From: Bacteroidales bacterium UBA5382
GTDB lineage: Bacteria; Bacteroidota; Bacteroidia; Bacteroidales; Dysgonomonadaceae
NCBI GenBank assembly: GCA_002409745.1
Contig: DHOU01000021.1
Location: 1 to 64,000 of the forward strand
DNA length: 64,000 nt
Direction of reading: 5' to 3'
Below the pieces are notes generated by a model, which worked only from the letters and a program-made list of their open reading frames with translations, did no database searches and had not been told where the DNA came from. Both the position numbers and the translations under genes were made by a program. Positions 52,258-60,936 of this stretch are shown here, piece by piece. Position 1 is the stretch's first letter. Every line of letters starts with the position of its first letter.

Positions 52258-52308
52258 TATTTTTGCGAATAATAAATTCAATTGAATGCAAAAGTAGCGT
52301 TATTTTTG
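52258..52308 (+). promoter_or_regulatory. Tandem -7 elements upstream of dapF
   Basis: TATTTTTG occurs at 52258-52265 and at 52301-52308, both exact TAnnTTTG matches. The second would start transcription near 52315, twelve bases ahead of the leader hairpin. Confidence 0.55.
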
Positions 52309-52326
52309 TGAAATTGATAATCTTAG

Positions 52327-52379
52327 AATGCGTATCGGATTTTTCCTCGAATCTCATACGCATTTTTCAATCATACGCA
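52327..52379 (+). promoter_or_regulatory. dapF leader with one 5' arm and two alternative 3' arms
   Basis: AATGCGTAT (52327-52335) pairs perfectly with ATACGCATT (52356-52364). Inside, GGATTT (52337-52342, after one mismatch) pairs with GAATCT (52349-52354). The stem ends in a TTTTT stretch, so it looks like a short intrinsic terminator. TCATACGCA is repeated exactly at 52371-52379, five bases before the dapF start codon, so TGCGTAT could instead pair there and mask the start. That is the design of an attenuator or translation switch; no known riboswitch class is recognised. Confidence 0.55.
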
Positions 52380-52383
52380 GCAA

Positions 52384-53217
52384 ATGAAATTCGTAAAAAT
52401 GCAAGGAGCAGGTAATGATTATATTTATTTCAACCTGTTCGAAGAAAAAATAGAGTCGCCCGCCGAGCTTTCCCGCCGTGTGAGCGATCGTCACTTCGGT
52501 ATCGGCGGCGACGGCATCGTCCTTATCGGGCCTTCTGCCGAAGGAGACTTTTCCATGCGCATGTTCAACGCCGACGGTAGCGAAGCGGAAATGTGCGGAA
52601 ATGCTTCCCGCTGTGTCGGAAAATATCTGTACGACCGCGGGCTCACGCGCAAAAAAGAGATCGCGTTAAGTACCAAGTCCGGCATCAAACGACTGCTGCT
52701 GGAGGTCGATCCGGTGACCGATACGGTTGTCCGGGTGAACGTGAATATGGGACGGCCGCGGTTGTCGGCTCATGAAATACCCGTCGCCCTTTCGCTTCCG
52801 CGCGTTGTGCACCATCCCCTCGAAGTGGAAGGGTATCGGGCCGAAATCACTTGCGTGTCGATGGGCAATCCGCATGCCGTTATTTTTCAGGACGACATCG
52901 AGCGGTTCGATTTTTCCGCAATAGGGCCTGCTATTGAACATCATCCGTTGTTCCCGCAGCGCACCAATGTGGAGTTTGTACAAGTGCTCGACCGCCAGAA
53001 CCTCCGCATGCGCGTGTGGGAGCGCGGAAGCGGCGAAACGCTGGCTTGCGGCACGGGAGCTTGCGCCACGGTGGTGGCCGGCGTGCTCAACAACGTATGC
53101 GATGCTGTAGCCCTTGTGCATGTGAAGGGCGGCGACCTCTTGGTCGAGTGGGATCGCAGCGCCGATGAGGTCTGGTTGTCGGGAGACGCCCACTTTGTCT
53201 TCGAAGGCTTTGTTTAA
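52384..53217 (+). CDS. dapF: Diaminopimelate epimerase
   Basis: DapF converts LL-diaminopimelate to meso-diaminopimelate, needed for peptidoglycan and lysine. The 277-residue enzyme opens KFVKMQGAGNDYIYF. It has both catalytic cysteines: EMCGNASRCVGKYLYD near residue 74 and ETLACGTGACATVVAGV near residue 221. It precedes dapL, whose product supplies its substrate, with a 209-base repeat-filled gap. The leader holds an attenuator-like structure. Confidence 0.97.
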   Translation: MKFVKMQGAGNDYIYFNLFEEKIESPAELSRRVSDRHFGIGGDGIVLIGPSAEGDFSMRMFNADGSEAEMCGNASRCVGKYLYDRGLTRKKEIALSTKSGIKRLLLEVDPVTDTVVRVNVNMGRPRLSAHEIPVALSLPRVVHHPLEVEGYRAEITCVSMGNPHAVIFQDDIERFDFSAIGPAIEHHPLFPQRTNVEFVQVLDRQNLRMRVWERGSGETLACGTGACATVVAGVLNNVCDAVALVHVKGGDLLVEWDRSADEVWLSGDAHFVFEGFV

Positions 53218-53426
53218 TTAGCAAATTAGCAAATTAGCAAATTAGCAAATTAGCAAATTAGCAAATTGGCAAATTAGCAAATTAGCGGATTAGCAAATTA
53301 GCGGATTAGCAAATTAGCAGGTTCGTAAATTCGTAAATTAGCAGGATTAGGGTGTTCGCACATCACTCATCATTCATCATTCATCACTCATCACTCATCA
53401 TTCATAATTCATAATTCATAATCGTT
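53218..53426. repeat. AGCAAATT octamer array and TCATTCA words between dapF and dapL
   Basis: From about 53220 the 8-base unit AGCAAATT is repeated roughly 15 times with substitutions (AGCGGATT, CGTAAATT). After a short non-repeated stretch, 7-base words of the CATTCAT/CACTCAT/AATTCAT type continue up to about 53422, five bases before the dapL start codon. No gene or terminator is seen. Similar TCATTCAT words occur at 61590-61635, immediately upstream of the aspartate kinase gene. Confidence 0.85.
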
Positions 53427-54647
53427 ATGTTTTCCATCAACGAAAATTATCTCAAACTCAACGAAAGCTATCTCTTCAGCACCATCGAATCGAAAGTCAA
53501 CGGGTTTACCCGTAACCATCCTCAGGCCGACATCATCCGCCTCGGTATCGGCGACGTGACCCTCCCTTTACCTCCATCCGTCATCGCGGCGCTGCATAAA
53601 GCCGTGGACGAAATGGCCGATAAAAGCACTTTTCATGGTTATGGGCCGGAGCAAGGCTATGCGTTCTTACGCGAAACCATCGCTAAAAATGATTTTATCG
53701 ACCGGGGACTTGACATCGCTGCGGATGAAATCTTTATAAGTGATGGCGCGAAAAGTGATACGGGTAATATCGGCGATATCCTCGGCGACGCAAATGTCAT
53801 CGGCATTACCGATCCGGTATATCCGGTGTATTTGGATACCAATATCATGCGCATTTTGCAATCGTCCATCACCTCGTCCAAGATTCTGTTTCTGACCTGT
53901 AGCGAAGAAAACAAGTTCTTGCCCGAGCTTCCCCCGAAAAGGGTGGATGTGATTTATTTATGTTATCCCAATAATCCTTCGGGTACGGTCATGACGCGGG
54001 CGCAATTGAAGAAATGGGTCGATTATGCCCTCGAAAACGAAAGCTTGATTTTGTTTGATGCCGCTTACGAAGCGTATATTACCGAAGACGATATTCCCCA
54101 TAGTATTTTCGAAATCGAAGGCGCCAAGTCATGCGCCATCGAGTTCCGTTCCTTTTCTAAGAATGCCGGCTTTACCGGTTTGCGGTGCAGTTATACGGTG
54201 GTGCCCAAGGCATTGAAGACGGTGACTTCGACGAAAAAAGAAGTCTCGTTGAATGCGTTGTGGCGCCGTCGTCAATCGACCAAATTCAATGGCACGGCGT
54301 ATATCATTCAGCGCGCGGCGGAGGCCGTTTATTCTCCCGAAGGCCGGAAAGAAGTGCGGTCGATGGTCGATTACTATATGCAAAACGCCGCCATTATCCG
54401 GGAAGGATTGGCGGAAAAAGGCTGGACGGTCTTTGGCGGGGTAAATGCTCCGTACATCTGGTTAAAGTGTCCCGACACGACTGATTCATGGGCGTTTTTC
54501 GATCGCTTGTTGCAGGAATGCCACATTGTCGGTACGCCGGGTGTGGGATTCGGGTTGAAAGGCGAAGGATATTTCCGTCTGACCGCTTTCAACAGTCACG
54601 AAAAGACGCTCGAAGCGGTGCAGAGAATTAAAAATTGGAAGCAGTAG
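53427..54647 (+). CDS. dapL: LL-diaminopimelate aminotransferase
   Basis: DapL makes LL-diaminopimelate directly from tetrahydrodipicolinate by PLP-dependent transamination, bypassing the acylated route. The 406-residue protein starts FSINENYLKLNESYLFSTIE, typical of the family. It contains IRLGIGDVTLPLPPSVIAAL, YLCYPNNPSGTVMTRAQL near residue 176 and the PLP lysine in FRSFSKNAGFTGLRCSY near residue 238. It follows dapF, so the two last meso-diaminopimelate steps are adjacent. Confidence 0.96.
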   Translation: MFSINENYLKLNESYLFSTIESKVNGFTRNHPQADIIRLGIGDVTLPLPPSVIAALHKAVDEMADKSTFHGYGPEQGYAFLRETIAKNDFIDRGLDIAADEIFISDGAKSDTGNIGDILGDANVIGITDPVYPVYLDTNIMRILQSSITSSKILFLTCSEENKFLPELPPKRVDVIYLCYPNNPSGTVMTRAQLKKWVDYALENESLILFDAAYEAYITEDDIPHSIFEIEGAKSCAIEFRSFSKNAGFTGLRCSYTVVPKALKTVTSTKKEVSLNALWRRRQSTKFNGTAYIIQRAAEAVYSPEGRKEVRSMVDYYMQNAAIIREGLAEKGWTVFGGVNAPYIWLKCPDTTDSWAFFDRLLQECHIVGTPGVGFGLKGEGYFRLTAFNSHEKTLEAVQRIKNWKQ

Positions 54648-54738
54648 CCCGAAGCGGTTTATTCCGGCTCCGCGTGAACCAATTGCCCATGAATACGTTT
54701 ATTTTATACATTGGTATAAATTATAAACATAAAAGAGT

Positions 54739-55077
54739 ATGAATAAGCAAGAGTTTAAACAAAATGCCCATAAGGTGTTGGATGAACTGATCGAGTATAT
54801 CGATAAGTTGGAAAGCAAAGCCACCGATATTGCCGAAGATGCCAAAGACGAGTATAATCAACAATTGGCAAACTTGAAGGAGATCAAACAAAATCTGTCG
54901 GATAAGCTGGGTGAATACGATACGATTGCCGACAGCAAGTGGGATGTGGTGAAAAGCAGTGCAGCCGCTTTTGTCGATTCGGTATCTCGTTCATGGAAAG
55001 TGAACTATACGAAAGTGTCCGAAGCGTTGAAAAAAGATAAAAAAGCATCCGGAAATACTTCCGACGACGTGCAATAG
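54739..55077 (+). CDS. Small helical, coiled-coil-like protein
   Basis: The 112-residue product is highly charged and predicted to be almost wholly helical (NKQEFKQNAHKVLDELIEYI, KLESKATDIAEDAKDEYNQQ). It has no signal peptide or membrane segment. Similar small proteins are described as stress-related or apolipoprotein-like, but no function can be given here. The ATG follows an A+T-rich leader, and a strong terminator is at 55103-55138, so it is a single-gene transcript. Confidence 0.8.
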   Translation: MNKQEFKQNAHKVLDELIEYIDKLESKATDIAEDAKDEYNQQLANLKEIKQNLSDKLGEYDTIADSKWDVVKSSAAAFVDSVSRSWKVNYTKVSEALKKDKKASGNTSDDVQ

Positions 55078-55102
55078 TCTTCCTTGTGATGTTTATGAAT
55101 GG

Positions 55103-55138
55103 GGCTGTCTCGAGTATTTCTTTTTCGAGGCAGCCTTA
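55103..55138 (+). terminator. Terminator after the 54739 gene
   Basis: GGCTGTCTCGA pairs with TCGAGGCAGCC across a loop of about ten bases and is followed by TTATTCTT. Confidence 0.8.
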
Positions 55139-55183
55139 TTCTTATGGAGTCTATTGGAAACGATTTTAGACTCCTTTAAAAGG

Positions 55184-55223
55184 AAAAAGCCTCTAAACTG
55201 TATAAGAGAAACAGTTTTAGAGG
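55184..55223 (-). terminator. Terminator of the tRNA-Cys gene
   Basis: On the reverse strand CCTCTAAAACTGT pairs with ACAGTTTAGAGG (one bulge) around a nine-base loop, followed by CTTTTTCC. It begins ten bases after the tRNA 3' end. Confidence 0.8.
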
Positions 55224-55232
55224 TCTCTGGAG

Positions 55233-55303
55233 AGGTACCTGGCGGATTCGAACCGCCGTAAACGGTTTTGCAGACCGCTACCTAGCCACTCGGTCAAGGT
55301 ACC
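55233..55303 (-). tRNA. tRNA-Cys (anticodon GCA)
   Basis: The reverse strand folds into a standard cloverleaf. The acceptor stem is GGTACCT with AGGTACC, followed by the discriminator base T expected for tRNA-Cys. The anticodon stem is GCGGT/ACCGT with loop CTGCAAA, giving anticodon GCA, and the T-arm is GGCGG TTCGAAT CCGCC. CCA is not encoded. It has its own promoter (TATCTTTG at 55328-55321) and terminator. Confidence 0.97.
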
Positions 55304-55320
55304 GACACATAAAGCAGGTG

Positions 55321-55328
55321 CAAAGATA
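55321..55328 (-). promoter_or_regulatory. -7 promoter element of tRNA-Cys
   Basis: TATCTTTG on the reverse strand lies 17 bases upstream of the mature tRNA 5' end. Confidence 0.65.
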
Positions 55329-55390
55329 ATGCTTTTTTTGAAAGAGCAGCCTCTTCCGAGGGGTTTTTTTATTCCTACGGACATAGCTCT

Positions 55391-56758
55391 TTATGAAAAT
55401 AGGGCTCGGAAAGCATCTTCGACTTTTCGAACCGCTTCTATTTTTATATGCACTTTCGCATTGAATCCTTTCAGGTTATTTGCCGGTACAAGAATACGCG
55501 AAAAACCTAACTTTTCGGCTTCCATAATACGTTGCTCGATGCGGTTTACCGGACGAATCTCTCCCGAAAGTCCCACTTCGCCCGTCAAACAGGTATCTCC
55601 ATCGATGGAAATATCCAAACTGGAAGACAAGACGGCGCAAATGACCGATAAATCCATTCCCGGATCATTCACCCGTAATCCACCGGCAATATTCAAAAAG
55701 ACATCTTTCTGTCCCAATTTAAAACCGGCGCGCTTTTCCAATACGGCCAGTAACATGTTCATCCGTCGAATATCGAATCCGGTGGCCGATCGTTGCGGCG
55801 TGCCGTAAGCTGCCGTGCTCACCAGCGCTTGCGTCTCTATAAGGAAGGGGCGTACCCCTTCGATAGCGGCCGAAATGGCTACACCGCTTAATCCTTCGTG
55901 ATTTTGCGTAAGCAGTAACTCCGAAGGGTTGGTTACTTCGCGCAGCCCCGACCGGTTCATCTCATAGATACCCAATTCCGAAGTGCTTCCGAAGCGGTTT
56001 TTGATGCTTCGTAAGATCCGGTACATATAGTGTTGGTCGCCTTCGAACTGCAAAACCGTGTCGACGATATGCTCCAAGACCTTTGGCCCGGCGATGCTTC
56101 CTTCTTTCGTAATATGTCCGATAAGAATGACCGGTATGCCCGACTGTTTGGCGAATTTGAGAATCGTTGCGGCGCACTCCCGTACCTGCGAGATGCTTCC
56201 GGGTGACGATTCCATGGCGTCGCTATACACCGTTTGGATCGAGTCGATAATCACTAATTGCGGAGAGGTGTTTTGGATATGCGTAAAAATACGGTCGAGA
56301 TTGGTTTCACACACAATCAGGCATTGATCGTTTTCCAAGCCGATACGGTCGGCACGCAGTTTGAGTTGCCGCGCGCTTTCTTCGCCCGAAACATACAGGC
56401 TTCGGATGTGACTTAGTTTCAGTACCGTTTGAAGTACGAGCGTCGACTTGCCGATGCCCGGCTCTCCTCCGATCAATACCAGTGAGGCCGGTACCAGTCC
56501 CCCGCCCAACACCCGGTTGAGCTCTCCGTCCAACATATCGATGCGCGGCTCTTCATCGGCTTTTATATCCTTTAGCGGGAGAGGTTGGCTCTGTACCGAG
56601 TCGAACGAGCGGGTGTCGGCTTGTTTCGACGCGCTGTTTTTTTGTACCAGTTCCTCCACAAATGTTCCCCATTCGCCGCAGGAAGGGCATTTTCCCATCC
56701 ATTTCGGTGATTCGTACCCGCAATTGCTGCAGAAATAAACCGTTTTCAGTTTTGCCAT
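55391..56758 (-). CDS. radA: DNA repair/recombination ATPase RadA (Sms)
   Basis: RadA promotes branch migration during recombinational repair. The 455-residue protein starts with a C4 zinc finger (YFCSNCGYESPKWMGKCPSC). Walker A is IGGEPGIGKSTLVLQT near residue 90, the RadA-specific KNRFG motif is near residue 246 (RSIKNRFGSTSELGIYEM), and a C-terminal Lon-protease-like domain carries DPGMDLSVICAVLSS. The gene is monocistronic; the yoeB stop lies only ten bases upstream, on the same strand. Confidence 0.96.
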   Translation of the reverse strand: MAKLKTVYFCSNCGYESPKWMGKCPSCGEWGTFVEELVQKNSASKQADTRSFDSVQSQPLPLKDIKADEEPRIDMLDGELNRVLGGGLVPASLVLIGGEPGIGKSTLVLQTVLKLSHIRSLYVSGEESARQLKLRADRIGLENDQCLIVCETNLDRIFTHIQNTSPQLVIIDSIQTVYSDAMESSPGSISQVRECAATILKFAKQSGIPVILIGHITKEGSIAGPKVLEHIVDTVLQFEGDQHYMYRILRSIKNRFGSTSELGIYEMNRSGLREVTNPSELLLTQNHEGLSGVAISAAIEGVRPFLIETQALVSTAAYGTPQRSATGFDIRRMNMLLAVLEKRAGFKLGQKDVFLNIAGGLRVNDPGMDLSVICAVLSSSLDISIDGDTCLTGEVGLSGEIRPVNRIEQRIMEAEKLGFSRILVPANNLKGFNAKVHIKIEAVRKVEDAFRALFS

Positions 56759-56767
56759 GCCTTTATA

Positions 56768-57049
56768 TTACTTATCATCATAATGTCCCAACACCGAGAT
56801 TACTACGACGATTACCACATCGTCCCTTACCAAATAGCGTAATCGGTTTTTCTTATCTATCCTACGCGACCAAATATTACCGCTCAAATACCTGAGCGGC
56901 TCAGGATGCCCGGTACCGCTATATGGGTGTTCGGACAATTCTAGGAAAATTTGTTCGATTTTGCGGATGATCGGTTTCGGCCCGCTTTTCCGGATATACA
57001 AAAGATCCTTTTTAGCTCGGTTTGAAACGGCTATCCTATACGTTCCCAT
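56768..57049 (-). CDS. yoeB: YoeB-type mRNA interferase toxin
   Basis: This is a RelE-superfamily toxin that cleaves mRNA on the ribosome. The 93-residue product reads YRIAVSNRAKKDLLYIRKSG at the start. It has the family segment SGTGHPEPLRYLSGNIWSRR and RYLVRDDVVIVVVISVLGHY, including the terminal His-Tyr catalytic pair. It overlaps the upstream antitoxin gene by 19 bases, the usual coupled order of antitoxin then toxin. It appears intact. Confidence 0.92.
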   Translation of the reverse strand: MGTYRIAVSNRAKKDLLYIRKSGPKPIIRKIEQIFLELSEHPYSGTGHPEPLRYLSGNIWSRRIDKKNRLRYLVRDDVVIVVVISVLGHYDDK

Positions 57050-57270
57050 ACATTTGCCGGATCAATAAACGTAATTCTGCCTTCGCGTATGTCGTTTAGC
57101 CCTTCCTGTATAGCTTCCAATTCTTCTTTTGTGGGATAATCCTCTTCGTCCCATGGTTTTACGATGATGGGTCTCTCGTTTTTGCGGGCGACGATAACGA
57201 TTTGTTTTTCTGACAAATCGAAGAACTTCTTTTGATTAGCCCTAAATTCTGCGGGGGTTACGATAATCAT
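57031..57270 (-). CDS. yefM: YefM/Phd-family antitoxin
   Basis: The 79-residue partner of YoeB opens IIVTPAEFRANQKKFFDLSE, the Phd/YefM DNA-binding and dimerisation fold. It ends in a flexible acidic tail (EDYPTKEELEAIQEGLNDIR) expected to wrap the toxin. The promoter TATCTTTG at 57311-57304 excludes an in-frame start at 57306 and supports ATG 57270. It is predicted to repress its own promoter together with YoeB (family knowledge). Confidence 0.9.
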   Translation of the reverse strand: MIIVTPAEFRANQKKFFDLSEKQIVIVARKNERPIIVKPWDEEDYPTKEELEAIQEGLNDIREGRITFIDPANVWERIG

Positions 57271-57303
57271 ATCCTTATGCGTTAAGATGTACAACTTCCG
57301 GTA

Positions 57304-57351
57304 CAAAGATAGGAAGAGTTTTTAGAATTCTGAAATAATTCCGTATTTTTG
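57304..57351. promoter_or_regulatory. Divergent promoters of yefM-yoeB and tex
   Basis: TATCTTTG on the reverse strand (57311-57304) serves yefM-yoeB. TATTTTTG on the forward strand (57344-57351) serves tex, 44 bases before its ATG. Confidence 0.6.
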
Positions 57352-57395
57352 CAATCGAATTCCTATCTTCGAATTTTCCAATTTATAATCAGAAT

Positions 57396-59564
57396 ATGTC
57401 AATCATAGCTTCTATTATTTCAAAAGACTTAAACCTATCTGTTAAGAGTGTAGAAAACACCATCGAGCTCCTCGACAAAGGCGCTACGATTCCTTTTATC
57501 AGCCGCTACCGGAAAGAGGCGACCGGAGGGTTGGACGAAGTGCAGATTGCCGGCATTCACGAGTTGAATGAAAAGTACCGCGAGATGGAAAAGCGGAAAG
57601 AGTTTATCTTGAAGTCTATTTCGGAGCAGGGTAAGCTCACGCCCGTATTGGAGCAGCAAATACAGGATTGCTGGGATGCGGTTACTCTCGAAGATAGCTA
57701 CTTGCCTTATAAACCCAAGCGGCAGACACGAGCGGAAGTAGCCCGGAAAAAAGGACTGGAGGAATTGGCGAAGTGGTTGATGACACAACCGCAGGATTCC
57801 GTCATTTCCAAAGCCGCGCAGTTTGTGCGGGGCGAGGTGCCGGATGAGCAGGAGGCGATCAAAGGCGCTTGCGATATTATCGCCGAATGGGTGAATGAAG
57901 ATGCTTGGGCCAGGCAGAGTGTCCGAAATATTTTTGAACGCGAAGCTGCCATCTCCTCGAAGGTGGTGAAAGGCAAAAAGTCGGAAGGCGAAAAATATAG
58001 CGACTACTTTGATTTTTCGGCGTTGCTGTCGCGCTGTCCGTCCCATCGCCTTCTGGCTATGCGGCGTGGCGAAGCGGAAGGATTTTTGCGGGTGTCGATA
58101 TCGCCCGAGGATGAAAAGTGTATCCTTCGTTTAGTGAAACGGTATGTGAAAAATGACTCTGAAGCATCGGATTTCGTGGAAAAAGCGGTGACGGATGCTT
58201 ATAAACGGTTGCTGAAGCCTTCTATCGAAACCGAATTTGCCTCCCTCTCGAAAGAGAAGGCCGGTGAGGCGGCCATTGCCGTATTTGTGCAAAATCTTCG
58301 CCAATTGCTGCTTGCTCCGCCGTTAGGACAACAGCGCATCCTGGCGATCGACCCCGGTTATCGCTCCGGATGTAAAGTGGTTTGTCTCGATGAGCAGGGC
58401 ACGTTGCTTCATAATGAGACGATTTATCCGCATCCGCCGCAAAACGAGTATTCGAAGTCGGCTAAAAAGATCGTCAAATTGGTATCGGCTTACCGCATCG
58501 ATGCGATCGCCATCGGTAACGGCACTGCTAATCGCGAAACGGAACATTTTGTGACGAATCAGCGGTATGACAAAGAGGTGAAAGTGTTTGTCGTGAGCGA
58601 AAACGGTGCATCGGTTTATTCTGCGTCGAAAATTGCGCGCGACGAATTTCCCCAATACGATGTGACCGTGCGCGGGGCGGTTTCCATCGGGCGGCGTCTG
58701 GCCGATCCGTTGGCGGAACTGGTGAAGATCGACCCGAAATCCATCGGGGTGGGGCAGTATCAGCATGATGTCGACCAGTCAAAGTTGAAAAAATCGCTTG
58801 ACCGGACGGTCGAAAGCTGTGTCAATCTTGTGGGGGTAAATGTGAATACGGCCAGTAAGCATTTGCTCATGTATGTTTCCGGATTGGGGGAATCGCTTGC
58901 GCAAAATATCGTCGATTATCGCACGCAAAACGGGCCTTTCGATTCGCGTTCGCAATTGAAGAAAGTGCCCCGCCTGGGAGACAAGGCGTTCGAGCAATGC
59001 GCCGGGTTCCTGCGCATTCCCGATGCCGGTCATCCGTTGGATAATTCGGCCGTGCATCCCGAGAGCTATTCATTGGTAGAGCAAATGGCGAAAGATTTGG
59101 GTTACTCGGTAAAGGAGTTAATAGGAAACAAAACTCTTATTCAACGGATCGAACCTTCGCGCTATGTAACCTCGGATGTCGGACTCGAAACGCTTTCGGA
59201 TATTCTTCAGGAATTGGAAAAGCCCGGGCGCGACCCGCGTACTCAAATCCAAACGCAGGAGTTCGACCCGAATGTGCGCAGCCTCGAAGACCTGAAAGAA
59301 GGGATGGTTTTGCCGGGCATCGTGACCAATATTACGAATTTCGGTTGTTTTGTCGATGTCGGTATCAAGGAAAACGGATTGGTACACATCTCGGAACTGG
59401 CAGACCGGTTTGTTTCCAACCCTTCCGACGAGGTTTCCTTACATCAATATGTCACGGTGAAAGTGTTGTCGGTCGATAAGGAACGCAAACGTATCCAATT
59501 ATCGATGAAAGCGTCTGAAGTGGGTGATGCATCATCGGCAAACTCCGGATCGCAGGGCGTTTAA
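57396..59564 (+). CDS. tex: Tex-family S1 RNA-binding transcription accessory protein
   Basis: Tex is a conserved nucleic-acid-binding protein of uncertain precise role, important for toxin expression and virulence in some pathogens. The 722-residue product has the N-terminal domain (TIPFISRYRKEATGGLDEVQ). A YqgF-like RNase-H fold follows (ILAIDPGYRSGCKVVCLDEQ near residue 313), then a helix-hairpin-helix region (ASKHLLMYVSGLGESLAQNI near residue 485) and a C-terminal S1 domain (GIVTNITNFGCFVDVGIKEN near residue 643). ybaK follows after 14 bases. Confidence 0.95.
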   Translation: MSIIASIISKDLNLSVKSVENTIELLDKGATIPFISRYRKEATGGLDEVQIAGIHELNEKYREMEKRKEFILKSISEQGKLTPVLEQQIQDCWDAVTLEDSYLPYKPKRQTRAEVARKKGLEELAKWLMTQPQDSVISKAAQFVRGEVPDEQEAIKGACDIIAEWVNEDAWARQSVRNIFEREAAISSKVVKGKKSEGEKYSDYFDFSALLSRCPSHRLLAMRRGEAEGFLRVSISPEDEKCILRLVKRYVKNDSEASDFVEKAVTDAYKRLLKPSIETEFASLSKEKAGEAAIAVFVQNLRQLLLAPPLGQQRILAIDPGYRSGCKVVCLDEQGTLLHNETIYPHPPQNEYSKSAKKIVKLVSAYRIDAIAIGNGTANRETEHFVTNQRYDKEVKVFVVSENGASVYSASKIARDEFPQYDVTVRGAVSIGRRLADPLAELVKIDPKSIGVGQYQHDVDQSKLKKSLDRTVESCVNLVGVNVNTASKHLLMYVSGLGESLAQNIVDYRTQNGPFDSRSQLKKVPRLGDKAFEQCAGFLRIPDAGHPLDNSAVHPESYSLVEQMAKDLGYSVKELIGNKTLIQRIEPSRYVTSDVGLETLSDILQELEKPGRDPRTQIQTQEFDPNVRSLEDLKEGMVLPGIVTNITNFGCFVDVGIKENGLVHISELADRFVSNPSDEVSLHQYVTVKVLSVDKERKRIQLSMKASEVGDASSANSGSQGV

Positions 59565-59578
59565 TAAACGGAAAAAGA

Positions 59579-60055
59579 ATGAGCAAAAAACTGAAGACAA
59601 ATGTTGCCCGGTTGTTGGATACAGCGGGAATTCACTACGAATTAGTGCCGTATGAAGTGGATGAGTCCGATTTGTCGGCCGTGCATGTGGCCGCGCAACT
59701 GGGTGAAAATCCCGAACAAGTGTTTAAAACGCTTGTGTTGGAAGGAAATAAGACCCTATATTTTGTGTGTATCGTGCCGGGAGACAGTGAAATCGACCTG
59801 AAAAAGGCGGCCGCGGCTTCGGGCAATAAAAATTGCGCCCTTATCCATCAGAAAGATTTGCTTTCGGTCGCCGGCTATATTCGTGGAGCGTGTTCCCCCA
59901 TCGGCATGAAAAAGCATTATCCGTCGTTTATCCATCGTTTGTGTGAAGATTTCCCGCATATTTATGTCAGTGCCGGCCAACGGGGCGTGCAACTCAAAAT
60001 CGCTCCCCGTGACTTAATCACCGTCACCGAAGCGGTGGTGGCGGAGTTGATTTAA
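59579..60055 (+). CDS. ybaK: Cys-tRNA(Pro)/Cys-tRNA(Cys) deacylase
   Basis: YbaK is a trans-editing factor that removes cysteine wrongly attached to tRNA-Pro. The 158-residue protein shows the INS-type fold: GIHYELVPYEVDESDLSAVH near the N-terminus, PEQVFKTLVLEGNKTLYFVC near residue 43, and the conserved GACSPIGMKKHYPSFIH near residue 103. It lies 14 bases behind tex and is probably co-transcribed. Confidence 0.94.
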   Translation: MSKKLKTNVARLLDTAGIHYELVPYEVDESDLSAVHVAAQLGENPEQVFKTLVLEGNKTLYFVCIVPGDSEIDLKKAAAASGNKNCALIHQKDLLSVAGYIRGACSPIGMKKHYPSFIHRLCEDFPHIYVSAGQRGVQLKIAPRDLITVTEAVVAELI

Positions 60056-60068
60056 ATATTGCTTGTAT

Positions 60069-60275
60069 TTAGGGGCTTAAATGGAACGCTTTTATTTTGT
60101 TCTCCCTGAGTGTCGGTAAAATACGCTTGTCGGAGTTATAATAGAAGTCCGCGCGTGTGCTCCAGGCGAGGGTAAGGTCATTTGTCCGGCAACCGGAAAA
60201 TAATAAAGGCAATGCGGTGAAAATAATTATTGCCAATTTCCGCAATCTTACATTTCCGTGTATTTTCTTGCTCAT
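60069..60275 (-). CDS. Short putative lipoprotein, possibly truncated
   Basis: A 68-residue frame with a signal-like hydrophobic stretch and a lipobox (FTALPLLFSGC, cysteine near residue 29), followed by only about 40 residues (RTNDLTLAWSTRADFYYNSD). I do not recognise it. The abrupt end and position between ybaK and other broken genes suggest the remains of a longer lipoprotein. It might also be a genuine small one. Confidence 0.35.
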   Translation of the reverse strand: MSKKIHGNVRLRKLAIIIFTALPLLFSGCRTNDLTLAWSTRADFYYNSDKRILPTLRENKIKAFHLSP

Positions 60276-60326
60276 CTTTTTTATACAAAGGAAACGAAAG
60301 CGGATGAGTGAATCAATGAACCCCGG

Positions 60327-60790
60327 TTAATAAATTCTCCTTCTTATCCTGCTCAGGGCTTGAGGGATAATTCCAATGTACGATGCGATGTATTTTAGCG
60401 GAATGAGTTGTATGAAGCGGGGTTGTTCGGACATTAAATGGATGTATCGCTCCTCAGGCGATTCGGTCAATAAGGATGTTAGACGCTTACATTTATTGAT
60501 ATATAGTTTTTCACTGAGGATTCTTCCCATTTTGTTTCCTGCTTCGGTGTGTTTATAAAACGGTTGAAGGTTTTCTTCGTTTAGGGTCCATAATATGGAG
60601 TCGGAGAGAGCTTCGATTTGATAGGCGGAGGGAGTTTTGGTAAGAAAAGAATCGTAGCCGCTTGCAAATTCATAAGGAAAAGTAAATCTCACGGTTATAT
60701 CTTTTTTCGGGTTAATTTCGATACAAGAAAAATCCAATCTTTATCAGAGATATGGACTATCTGCTCAAGATGCTTTCGAATTTGTTCCAT
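60327..60790 (-). pseudogene. Crp/Fnr-family regulator with internal deletion
   Basis: ATG 60790 encodes EQIRKHLEQIVHISDKDWIF and LVSKLTRKKI, then meets a stop. In another frame from about 60715 the text resumes as NPKKDITVRFTFPYEFASGY and SFLTKTPSAYQIEALS, and it runs through QPRFIQLIPLKYIASYIGII to the helix-turn-helix end (PQALSRIRRRIY). About 35 residues of the nucleotide-binding barrel are missing between the two. The DNA-binding domain itself is intact, so a truncated product from an internal start remains possible. Confidence 0.75.
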
Positions 60791-60936
60791 TTGTATCCTT
60801 TTTGAGTGAAGCGAATACGCAAATGCAGACGACTTTTTTACAATAAAGACAAAAGATTTTCAGAGAGAGAGTCCCGCCTCAACGATATTCTTCGTAAGAT
60901 AAAGAATTTGAATAAAAACAATAATAGAAAAAATAG

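Noticed and set aside
53218..53426. CRISPR array
   Set aside because: Units are 8 bases with no spacers; this is a simple tandem repeat, and no cas gene is present.
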